Source: Glycomyces amatae (GTDB taxonomy: Bacteria > Actinomycetota > Actinomycetes > Mycobacteriales > Micromonosporaceae). Taken from it: a stretch of DNA of 64,000 bases. Position 1 is the first letter of the stretch, and every line of letters starts with the position of its first letter. Below, piece after piece: positions 31,863 through 38,817 of this stretch. The translations under genes and the position numbers were made by a program. Location of the stretch: the NCBI RefSeq assembly GCF_020991375.1, contig NZ_JAJLQZ010000025.1, forward strand, positions 1-64,000. The letters run 5' to 3'. The notes under the pieces are model-generated. The model saw only the letters and a program-made list of their open reading frames with translations. It was not told the origin of the DNA and made no database searches.

Positions 31863-32935
31863 CGGGCGGCCTCCTCGGTGTCGCAGATGCGGGCGGTGAA
31901 GAGGTCCTTCAGCGCGGGGTTCGCGTTGACCAGGCCGAGGGCGTAGTCGGCGTGGCCGGGGACGTAGCCGTTGCCGATGAGCATCTCGACGTCGGCGGCG
32001 AGGCCCTCGGCGCCGAGGGCGGCGGCCGGGAAGGAGGTGGCCATGGAGAAGAAGACGACGGTGCCGCCGGTGGCGGTGGCGAGGACGGCGCCGTGCTCGC
32101 AGCCGGGGACGTCGACGCAGACGACGGTGACGTCGGCACCGCGGCCGTCGAGGGCTTCAGTGACGGCGCCGGCGAGTGCGAGCGGGTCGGTGGCGTCGGC
32201 GACGGCGATGCGGTCGGCCAGGCCGGTGCCGCGCAGCCGCGCGGCCTCGGCCTCGTCGCGGACGACGGCCAGGACGGTGGCGGCGCCGGCGTCGCGGGCG
32301 GCGGCGAGGGAGAGCGACCCGGACTTCCCGGCGGCGCCGAGGACGGCGACGGTGGTCGCGGCGCGGGGCCTCAGGGCGGCGGTCTTTCCGAGCACCGTGC
32401 GGCGGACGAGGGCGGGGGCGCCGCAGACGTCGAGGACGGCGAGCGCGAGGCGTTCGGGGAGGTCCTCGGGGAGGACCGCGGCGATGGAGCGGCCGAAGAG
32501 GACGGCGTGCCCGGCCGCGGGGACCTGCTCGGAGAGGCCGTCCCAGCGGGCCAGGCCGTCGGTGATGCGCAGCGGGGTGAGGGTGAGGGAGACGAGGGTG
32601 GCGATCTTCTGGCCGGGCCGCAGGCCGAGGGGCGAGCGGGGGCCGACGGCGTCGACGGTGCCGATGAGCATCCCGCCGGAGCCGGTGACGGGGTTGTGCA
32701 TCTTGCCGCGGGCCTCGACGATCGCGAGGACCTCGGCTCGGATCGCGGCGCCGTCGCCGCCGTGGGCGGTGCGGAGCTGCCGGTAGGAGGCCGCGTCGAG
32801 GTTGAGGCGCTCGACGCTGACGCGCACCTCGTCCTCGGCGATCTCGGGGTCGGGGTCGAGCCGGTCGGCCGCTTGTGGCAGCGCTCCGGCGGGGCTGACG
32901 ACCCGGTGCGATCCGACTGGTGAGCCTGTCGACAT
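31859..32935 (-). CDS. kdd: L-erythro-3,5-diaminohexanoate dehydrogenase
   Basis: A 358-residue NAD-dependent amine dehydrogenase of the lysine fermentation pathway, yielding 3-keto-5-aminohexanoate. The N-terminal domain (VSVERLNLDAASYRQL; NPVTGSGGMLIGTVDAVG) and a Rossmann domain starting at VAVLGAAGKSGSLSLAAARD (GxxGxxG-like) are visible; FFSMATSFPAAALGAEGLAA follows in the expected place. The ATG at 32935 follows GGAAGGACGGCG; a longer frame to 32998 is not supported. First gene of the leftward operon. Confidence 0.92.
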   Translation of the reverse strand: MSTGSPVGSHRVVSPAGALPQAADRLDPDPEIAEDEVRVSVERLNLDAASYRQLRTAHGGDGAAIRAEVLAIVEARGKMHNPVTGSGGMLIGTVDAVGPRSPLGLRPGQKIATLVSLTLTPLRITDGLARWDGLSEQVPAAGHAVLFGRSIAAVLPEDLPERLALAVLDVCGAPALVRRTVLGKTAALRPRAATTVAVLGAAGKSGSLSLAAARDAGAATVLAVVRDEAEAARLRGTGLADRIAVADATDPLALAGAVTEALDGRGADVTVVCVDVPGCEHGAVLATATGGTVVFFSMATSFPAAALGAEGLAADVEMLIGNGYVPGHADYALGLVNANPALKDLFTARICDTEEAAR

Positions 32936-33088
32936 CGTCGCCGTCCTTCCTGGTTGCGGGGCTTGATCGAATCTCAATATGCGGGACCTAGCGAGCAACT
33001 GTAACGGAAGGTTATCCTCGTCACAAGGCGGTCATCCCCGCCTGCAAAGTTTCCCCCGGGGCGACAACCCGGGCATGGAGGTGAGAAA
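32936..33088. promoter_or_regulatory. Divergent promoter region of the lysine cluster
   Basis: This 153-bp gap is less GC-rich than its surroundings and must carry the promoters of kdd (leftward) and kamA (rightward). Visible are an AT-rich stretch near 32965-32985, GTTATCCT near 33010 as a possible rightward -10, and a CCCGGG/CCCGGG hairpin (about 33054-33074) just before the kamA ribosome binding site. No regulator gene lies inside the cluster. Confidence 0.45.
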
Positions 33089-34576
33089 GTGGCCGATCGA
33101 CCGCTCGAGGCGCAAAAGCCCGTGATGATCGAGCAGCCCTACCAGTACCGGCGCCGCGAGCTGGTGGAGCCGGACTGGACCCGGTTCCCCGGCTGGCGGG
33201 ACGTGACCGAGGCCGACTGGGCCTCGGCGCAGTGGCAGCGCGTGCACTGCGTCAAGAACGTCAAGCAGCTGCGGGAGGTGGTCGGCGACCGGCTCGACGA
33301 GTCGTTCTTCGACGACCTGGCCGCGGACATGGAGCGTTCGGCGACCATGTCGATGCTGCTGCCGCCGCAGATGCTCAACACGATGGTCCCGGCGATCGAG
33401 GCGACCGCGCCCGGCTCGTGGACCGACGCGTTCAAGGCCGACCCCGTGCGCCGCTACATGCTGCCGGTGGCCTCGGACCGGCGCACCGACTGGCCCTCGC
33501 ACCCGTTCGCGGCGCGCGACTCCCTCCACGAGCACGACATGTGGGCGGTCGAGGGCCTGACCCACCGCTACCCCACGAAGGTCCTCGCCGAGCTCCTGTC
33601 CACCTGCCCCCAGTACTGCGGGCACTGCACCCGCATGGACCTGGTCGGCAACTCCACGCCGACGGTGGACAAGCGGCGGCTCGCGCTCAAGCCCGTCGAC
33701 CGGCAGTCCGCGATCCTGGAGTACCTCCAGACCCACCCGGGGGTCCGCGACGTCGTGGTCTCCGGCGGCGACGTCGCGAACCTGCCGTGGCGCCAGCTCG
33801 AGTCGTTCCTGGAGCGGCTCCTCGAAGTCGAGACGATCCGCGACATCCGCCTGGCGACGAAGGCGCTCATGGGGCTGCCGCAGCACTGGCTCCAGGACGA
33901 GATCGTCGACGGCATGGGCCGCATCGCCAAGACCGCGGCCGAGCGCGGCGTGAACCTGGCGATCCACACGCACATCAACCACGTCAACTCGGTGACCCCG
34001 GCCGTGGCGAAGGCGGCGGCGGCGATGCTGGACGCGGGCGTGCGGGACGTGCGCAACCAGGGCGTGCTCATGCGCGGCATCAACGACACGCAGGCCGACC
34101 TGCTCGACCTGTGCTTCGCGATGCAGGGCGAGGCGAACATCCTGCCGTACTACTTCTACATGTGCGACATGATCCCCAACGCCGAGCACTGGCGGACCTC
34201 CGTGGCGCAGGCCCAGGAGCTCCAGACCGCGATCATGGGGTACCTGCCCGGGTACGCGACCCCGCGGATCATCTGCGACGTGCCGATGGTCGGCAAGCGC
34301 TGGGTCCACCAGCTGTCCGAGTACGACCGGGAGCTGGGGATCTCGTACTGGACCAAGAACTACCGGACCTCGATCGAGGCCGACGACCCGGACGCGCTGA
34401 CGCGCCGGTACCCGTTCTACGACCCGATCGACACGCTCTCCAAGGCCGGGCAGCAGTGGTGGGGCAACATGCACCCGCCGGGCGCGGTGAAGGAGGCCGG
34501 GGACGCGGCGGCCGCGCGCTCGCGGGAGGCCGCGGAGCGCGAGAAGGCCGCGGACGAGGCGGCGGAGGCCCGGTGA
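33089..34576 (+). CDS. kamA: L-lysine 2,3-aminomutase
   Basis: A 495-residue radical SAM/PLP enzyme that turns L-lysine into L-beta-lysine, the first step of the pathway encoded around it. The cluster motif is C173-P-Q-Y-C177-G-H-C180; VVVSGGDVANLPW is the SAM GGE-like segment; HTHINHVNSVTPAV is in the barrel. The PLP lysine should be K403 in DVPMVGKRW, where other KamA proteins have PGGGGK. An N-terminal extension of about 50 residues and an acidic/alanine tail (AAREKAADEAAEAR-like) make it longer than clostridial KamA. The GTG at 33089 follows GGAGGTGA. The stop overlaps the kce start (GTGA). Confidence 0.92.
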   Translation: MADRPLEAQKPVMIEQPYQYRRRELVEPDWTRFPGWRDVTEADWASAQWQRVHCVKNVKQLREVVGDRLDESFFDDLAADMERSATMSMLLPPQMLNTMVPAIEATAPGSWTDAFKADPVRRYMLPVASDRRTDWPSHPFAARDSLHEHDMWAVEGLTHRYPTKVLAELLSTCPQYCGHCTRMDLVGNSTPTVDKRRLALKPVDRQSAILEYLQTHPGVRDVVVSGGDVANLPWRQLESFLERLLEVETIRDIRLATKALMGLPQHWLQDEIVDGMGRIAKTAAERGVNLAIHTHINHVNSVTPAVAKAAAAMLDAGVRDVRNQGVLMRGINDTQADLLDLCFAMQGEANILPYYFYMCDMIPNAEHWRTSVAQAQELQTAIMGYLPGYATPRIICDVPMVGKRWVHQLSEYDRELGISYWTKNYRTSIEADDPDALTRRYPFYDPIDTLSKAGQQWWGNMHPPGAVKEAGDAAAARSREAAEREKAADEAAEAR

Positions 34577-35412
34577 CCGGGACGCTGATCACGGTGGCCC
34601 CCACGGGGGCCGAGGTCGACAAGCGCGAGGTCCCGGCCCTGCCGGTGACGCTGGAGGAGCTGGTCGGCACGGCCGTGGCGTGCGAGCGCGCCGGGGCCTC
34701 GATCGTCCACGTGCACCTGCGGGACGACGAGGCGACGCCGACGCTGGACCCGGTGCGGTTGCGCGACGCCGTCGCGGCCCTGCGGGAGTCGACCGACCTG
34801 ATCGTGCAGCTGTCCACCGGCGGCTCGGTGCGCGACCCGGAGGGGGCCCGGCTCGCGGTGCTCGACGCGGAGCCGGACATGGCCTCGTGCACGATGGGCA
34901 CGGTGAACTTCGGCGGCGACGTGTTCATGAACCGCTGGGAGTTCATCGTGGAGCTGCACGAGCGGATGGTCGAGCGGCGCGTGGTGCCCGAGTACGAGCT
35001 GTTCGACCTGGGGCACGTGGCGTCGCTGGAGCGGCTGCTGGGTGAGCGCGGACTGCCGTTCGGCGGGCACGTGCACGTGGACTTCGTGCTGGGCGTCCCG
35101 GGAGGGGCGCCCGGGGACGCCTCGACGGTGACGGCCTTCGCGGAGGCGGTGCGCCGCCGCCTGCCGGAGGGGACCACGTTCTCCGCCACGGGCATCGGCC
35201 GGACCACGCTGCCGGTCATGCTCGCGTCGCTGGCGCACGGCGGGCACCTGCGGGTCGGGATGGAGGACACCGTTTCGTTCGCGAGGCGGCGGCCGGTGAC
35301 CGGGAACGAGGAGCTGGTGGCCCGCGCGGCGGAGGCGGCGGCGCTGGCGCAGCGCCCGGCGGTCGCCGCGGCGGAGGCGAGGAGGGTCCTGGGGATCCGC
35401 GACGCCGGTTGA
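34573..35412 (+). CDS. kce: 3-keto-5-aminohexanoate cleavage enzyme
   Basis: A 279-residue BKACE (DUF849) zinc TIM-barrel enzyme. It condenses 3-keto-5-aminohexanoate with acetyl-CoA to give acetoacetate and 3-aminobutyryl-CoA. VAPTGAEVDK and ASIVHVHLRDDE hold the first zinc histidines (HxH), STGGSVRDPEGARLAVL the substrate loop, and HLRVGMEDTVSFARRRPVTG the C-terminal catalytic loop with the RVGxED motif. It is read from a GTG that overlaps the kamA stop by 4 bases, so the pair forms a two-gene operon. A terminator follows. Confidence 0.93.
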   Translation: MTGTLITVAPTGAEVDKREVPALPVTLEELVGTAVACERAGASIVHVHLRDDEATPTLDPVRLRDAVAALRESTDLIVQLSTGGSVRDPEGARLAVLDAEPDMASCTMGTVNFGGDVFMNRWEFIVELHERMVERRVVPEYELFDLGHVASLERLLGERGLPFGGHVHVDFVLGVPGGAPGDASTVTAFAEAVRRRLPEGTTFSATGIGRTTLPVMLASLAHGGHLRVGMEDTVSFARRRPVTGNEELVARAAEAAALAQRPAVAAAEARRVLGIRDAG

Positions 35413-35420
35413 GCGGTGGC

Positions 35421-35452
35421 GAAGGGCCCGGACGCTCGCGTCCGGGCCCTTC
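35421..35452. terminator. Bidirectional terminator between kce and the toxin gene
   Basis: A perfect 14-bp stem GAAGGGCCCGGACG/CGTCCGGGCCCTTC with a CTCG loop, 8 bases after the kce stop and 7 bases from the end of the convergent doc-like gene. Confidence 0.85.
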
Positions 35453-35458
35453 GTTCGC

Positions 35459-35845
35459 TCACTGGAGCGGGGTGGTCCAGTCCGCCATGGTCTTCGCGAT
35501 CTCGGGGACGTCGTGGTCGCCTTGCGCGATCGCTCGGATGAACACGTCGCCCTCTTCCGGCGAGGGGACTCGCAGATGGAGTCCGTTGAGTCCGAACATC
35601 AGCTTCACCGCCAGGTAGGCGAGGCGCTTGTTGCCGTCGACCAGCGCGTGGTTGCGCGCGAGCGAGTGGAGCAGGGCCGCCGCCTTCTCGTGCAGCGACT
35701 CGTAGGCCTCGACGCCGAACGCCTCGGCCCGCGGGCGGGCGAGCGCCGATTCCAGCAGGCCCCAGTCGCGCACCGGCGGCCGCTGCCGGCCGGTGACCGC
35801 GACGGCGATCTTGATCAGGTCGTCGAGGTCGAGGTAGTCGGTCAC
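35459..35845 (-). CDS. Fic/Doc-family toxin
   Basis: A 128-residue Doc-type toxin. The catalytic loop H66-A-L-V-D70-G-N-K73-R is the HxFx(D/E)GNKR motif of Doc, which phosphorylates elongation factor EF-Tu in the phage P1 model. KAAALLHSLARN precedes it and LAYLAVKLMFGLNG follows as in Doc. The GTG start at 35845 overlaps the stop of the small antitoxin gene by 4 bases. Whether it is active cannot be told; all core motif residues are present except that F of HxF is L. Confidence 0.88.
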   Translation of the reverse strand: MTDYLDLDDLIKIAVAVTGRQRPPVRDWGLLESALARPRAEAFGVEAYESLHEKAAALLHSLARNHALVDGNKRLAYLAVKLMFGLNGLHLRVPSPEEGDVFIRAIAQGDHDVPEIAKTMADWTTPLQ

Positions 35846-36039
35846 TCGGCGAGCCGGTCGAGGAGTTCGCGGTCTTCTTCCAGGGCGTTCGCGAGGAGGT
35901 CGTCGAAGCGGCGCTCGCGCTCGGTGAGGAAGGTGTGGATCGCCTCGACCGCGAGATCGTGCTTGGAGCGGTGCTCCTTGGCGGCGCGCTCGGTGAGGAG
36001 GCGGTCGTCGTCTTCGGAGAGTCGCAGCGTCATGGCCAT
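35842..36039 (-). CDS. Ribbon-helix-helix antitoxin
   Basis: A 65-residue protein, MAMTLRLSEDDDRLLTERAA at the N-terminus, which fits a CopG/Arc-type ribbon-helix-helix: a short strand (TLRLS) that enters the DNA groove, then two helices, then a charged C-terminal helix (RERRFDDLLANALEEDRELL) that probably covers the toxin. It precedes and overlaps the doc-like gene, the normal antitoxin-toxin order. A near-perfect 20-bp palindrome lies 12 bases upstream as the likely autoregulatory operator. Confidence 0.85.
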   Translation of the reverse strand: MAMTLRLSEDDDRLLTERAAKEHRSKHDLAVEAIHTFLTERERRFDDLLANALEEDRELLDRLAE

Positions 36040-36050
36040 GCGGCAATGCT

Positions 36051-36070
36051 ACCGCCTGATATCAGGTGGT
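36051..36070. promoter_or_regulatory. Operator of the toxin-antitoxin pair
   Basis: ACCGCCTGATATCAGGTGGT is a 20-bp palindrome with one mismatch pair, including a perfect 12-bp core CCTGATATCAGG. Its place directly before the antitoxin start fits binding by the ribbon-helix-helix protein. Confidence 0.55.
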
Positions 36071-36084
36071 GGCAATTGTCGCGG

Positions 36085-36540
36085 TCACCGTTCGAGGTAG
36101 GCGGCGAGGTTCGCGAGGGACGAGGCCAGGCCCGCGGCGTGGTCTTCGGGGGTGATGCCGACGGGGACGTCGGTCGCGGTGATCTCGACCCGCGAGCCGT
36201 CGCCCACCGGCGCGACGCTCCAGTTCATGGTCATGGTGCCGGTGAAGTCCGGGTCGTCGGAGACGAAGTCGATCTCCTGCACGACCCGCTCGCCGGGGTC
36301 GAGGCCGACGAAGCGGGCGTCGACGACGTCGGAGTCCGCGGTCGACTTGCCACCGGTGCCCTCCGCGTAGGTCAGGACGAGGCGGTAGGAGCCGCCGGGG
36401 CCGGCGTCGAACCACTCGAAGTAGCCGCTCATGCCTTCCGGCGGCAGCCATTGGATGAGCGCGTCGGGGTCGACCAGCGCCGCGTAGGCGCGTTCGGTCG
36501 GCACCGCGATGTCCCTGGACGCCTTGTCGATCCTCGTCAT
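36085..36540 (-). CDS. SRPBCC/AHSA1-family protein
   Basis: A 151-residue START-like (Bet v1 fold) protein. RDIAVPTERAYAALVDPDAL followed by IQWLPPEGMSGYFEWFDAGPGG is the AHSA1 pattern; the last helix is HAAGLASSLANLAAYLER. Such proteins bind hydrophobic ligands or act as stress or polyketide-associated factors; no activity can be named. Single gene, with the toxin-antitoxin unit downstream. Confidence 0.85.
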   Translation of the reverse strand: MTRIDKASRDIAVPTERAYAALVDPDALIQWLPPEGMSGYFEWFDAGPGGSYRLVLTYAEGTGGKSTADSDVVDARFVGLDPGERVVQEIDFVSDDPDFTGTMTMNWSVAPVGDGSRVEITATDVPVGITPEDHAAGLASSLANLAAYLER

Positions 36541-36587
36541 CGGCGAACCGTAGCACCGCCGGCCGACGCCGCGGGGGCGTGCGCGGC

Positions 36588-36622
36588 GGCGGGGCCCGGA
36601 CGCGTCGCGTCCGGGCCCCGCC
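36588..36622 (-). terminator. Terminator of the small membrane protein gene
   Basis: A perfect 17-bp inverted repeat (GGCGGGGCCCGGACGCG and its complement) around one T, 17 bases after the end of the gene at 36640. Confidence 0.75.
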
Positions 36623-36639
36623 TTCCCTGCCCGCTGAGG

Positions 36640-36942
36640 TCAGTCGTGCCAGCGGCGGCGTCCGAGTCCGCCGATGGCGCCGCCGATGGCGAGGTAGACC
36701 AGGGCGGCGAGCCCGTAGTTGACGACGGCCCGGACCTTGGGGTCGTCGATCGTGAACATGTCGCGGAAGAGCCAGGAGAACCAGTTGGCGAGGTCGGCGA
36801 TGAAGTTCACGAGGGGGTTGCCCTGGTTGGCTTCCAGCAGCACGAAGGCGAGGTGCAGCAGGATGATCAGGGCGATGAGCCCGAAGATGATCGTGATGAT
36901 GTGGACGATCCACGGGTTGTGACGCGAGGCGCTGTAGGGCAT
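36640..36942 (-). CDS. Small two-helix membrane protein
   Basis: A 100-residue protein with two hydrophobic helices: about residues 11-37 (WIVHIITIIFGLIALIILLH) and 75-90 (VNYGLAALVYLAIGGAIGGL), with an amphipathic stretch between. The ATG at 36942 follows GGAAGGAG. It ends in GRRRWHD. No family is recognised with certainty; similar short proteins are common in actinobacteria. Isolated by a terminator. Confidence 0.7.
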   Translation of the reverse strand: MPYSASRHNPWIVHIITIIFGLIALIILLHLAFVLLEANQGNPLVNFIADLANWFSWLFRDMFTIDDPKVRAVVNYGLAALVYLAIGGAIGGLGRRRWHD

Positions 36943-37100
36943 GACCACTCCTTCCACAACATCGTTGCTGTCGATGTTGGACCGAATGAATGCCCTTCGC
37001 ATTGCAGGTCAAACCAGTTTCGCGGGGATTGGGGCGGGAAGGGCCTCGCGCCCGATTTGGAGGTGCGCGTGCGACCGGTCGGCAGGTAAGCTTCCTCCCC

Positions 37101-38756
37101 ATGCCCCTCGCTCCCCCGCCGACGGCCTGGCGCCTGCTCGTCGGCCTCGTACGGCCCCATGGGCGCCGCGTCGTCGTCGGCATCCTCATGTACCTCCTGG
37201 CGGGCGCGGCGTCGATGGCCCAGCTGTGGATGATCAGCCGGATCATCGACGAGGGGTTCATCGCCCGCGACGGCGGCGCCCTCCTCTTCTGGCTCGCGCT
37301 CGCCACCGCCGCCGTGATCGCCCAGCCGATCTTCTGGACCTCGGGCTTCCGCCAGTTCGCGGGCGCCGAGGCCGCCAACCAGCGCGCGATCGTCCGCCGC
37401 CTCACCGACCACCTCAACGGCGCCGGGACGGGGGTGCGCGGGAAGGTGTCCGCCGGGGAGCTGGTGAACCTCCCGAGCGAGGACACCCGCCGGGCGGCCC
37501 GGGTGGCCGCCGACCTCGGGTTCTTGTGCAACAACCTCTCGATGTTCACCGTCGGCTCGGCGCTGGTGTGGTCGATCCACCCGCTGCTCGGCACGGTGGT
37601 CATCGCGGGCAGCATCGTCACCGCCCTCATCGCCGGGCCGCTCCTGAGCCGGCTCCAGCGCAACCAGGCCGAGTACCGGGCGATGATCGGCGGCCTCACC
37701 GCGCAGGCCGCCGACGTCGTCGGCGGCCTGCGGGTGCTGCGCGGCGTCGGCGGCGACCTGCTGTTCGCCGCGCGCTACCGCGAGCACTCGGCCGCCTTGC
37801 AGCGCACGGGATACGAGGTGGCGAACTCGAGTTCGTGGATTTACGCGCTGCGGTACTCGATGCCGATCGTGTTCGTCGCCGCGATCACCTGGACCGGTGC
37901 GCTCCTGGCCGCCGACGGCGCGATCACCATCGGCGGCCTGGCCTCGGCGTTCAGCTTCGCGACCGTGTTCATCGCCGTCTCCGGCAACTTCATCGGCACC
38001 GCGAACTTCCTCATCGCCGCGTGGGTGGGGGCCAAGCGCATCGCCCGGCTCCTCTCGATCGAGACCGATGTGGACGATGAGGGGACGCTGCGCGGCGCGG
38101 GCGGCGAGCTGCGCGACCCCGACTCGGGACTGGTCGTGCCGCCCGGCGGCCTCACGGTGGTCGTCACCGCCGAGACCGCCCCCGCGCTCCAAGCGTGCGA
38201 ACGCCTGGCCCGCTACCGCGGCTCCGACGCGACCTGGGGCGCGAAGCCCCTGGAGGCGTACGCCCTCGGCGAGGTCCGCGAGCGGATCATGCTGCTGACC
38301 GACGAGGACCACCTGTTCGCCGGGACGCTCGCCGAGACCATGCGGGTCGAGCCGAACACGGCGCTCGCGGCGCTCGAGACCGCCTGCGCCCACGACGTGT
38401 ACACGGGCCTGGGCTCGACGCTGGACGCGCCGATCGCCGAGGGCGGGCGGAACCTCTCGGGCGGCCAGCGCCAGCGCCTGCGTCTGGCCCGGGCGCTCGC
38501 GGCCGCGCCGGAGACGCTGCTCGCGGTGGAGCCGACCTCGGCGGTGGACTCGCACACCGAGTCGCTCATCGCCGAGCGGGTCGCCGCGACCCGCGCCCTG
38601 GCGGCGACGCTGGTCGTCACGGCATCGCCGCTGTGGCTGGCGCACGCCGACCGCGTGGTGTGGATGGTCGAGGGCAAGGTCCACGCCGCCGGGTCGCACG
38701 CCGAACTGCTGGACGACCCGGCCTACCGGGCCCTCGCCTCGCACGGCGCCGACTGA
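37101..38756 (+). CDS. ABC exporter subunit with degenerate nucleotide site
   Basis: A 551-residue half-transporter: six membrane helices (about residues 15-310) fused to an ATPase-like domain. The signature NLSGGQRQRLRLARAL (S453-G-G-Q456) is intact, but the P-loop is gone: at residues 356-363 the sequence is TAETAPAL instead of GxxGxGKS. The Q-loop reads LTDEDHLF, Walker B is LLAVEPTSAVD (Asp to V476, E477 kept), and the H-loop has ASP instead of His. So it cannot bind ATP in its own site but can complete the partner's site. It precedes the intact partner by 61 bases. Export substrate unknown. Confidence 0.88.
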   Translation: MPLAPPPTAWRLLVGLVRPHGRRVVVGILMYLLAGAASMAQLWMISRIIDEGFIARDGGALLFWLALATAAVIAQPIFWTSGFRQFAGAEAANQRAIVRRLTDHLNGAGTGVRGKVSAGELVNLPSEDTRRAARVAADLGFLCNNLSMFTVGSALVWSIHPLLGTVVIAGSIVTALIAGPLLSRLQRNQAEYRAMIGGLTAQAADVVGGLRVLRGVGGDLLFAARYREHSAALQRTGYEVANSSSWIYALRYSMPIVFVAAITWTGALLAADGAITIGGLASAFSFATVFIAVSGNFIGTANFLIAAWVGAKRIARLLSIETDVDDEGTLRGAGGELRDPDSGLVVPPGGLTVVVTAETAPALQACERLARYRGSDATWGAKPLEAYALGEVRERIMLLTDEDHLFAGTLAETMRVEPNTALAALETACAHDVYTGLGSTLDAPIAEGGRNLSGGQRQRLRLARALAAAPETLLAVEPTSAVDSHTESLIAERVAATRALAATLVVTASPLWLAHADRVVWMVEGKVHAAGSHAELLDDPAYRALASHGAD

Positions 38757-38817
38757 TGGGCGGCGGGTTTCACCGGGGCCGGTCCGCGGACCCCGGGCTT
38801 CGCCGAGAGGAGCGCAC

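Noticed and set aside
32936-33088. Riboswitch (lysine or cobalamin) in the divergent promoter of the lysine cluster
   Set aside because: The space is short and only a small CCCGGG hairpin was seen. No lysine-box or B12-box like sequence could be recognised.
37101-38756. Treating the first ABC subunit as a broken pseudogene
   Set aside because: The frame is intact, the LSGGQ signature is perfect and the partner has the complementary defects, which points to a functional asymmetric pair.
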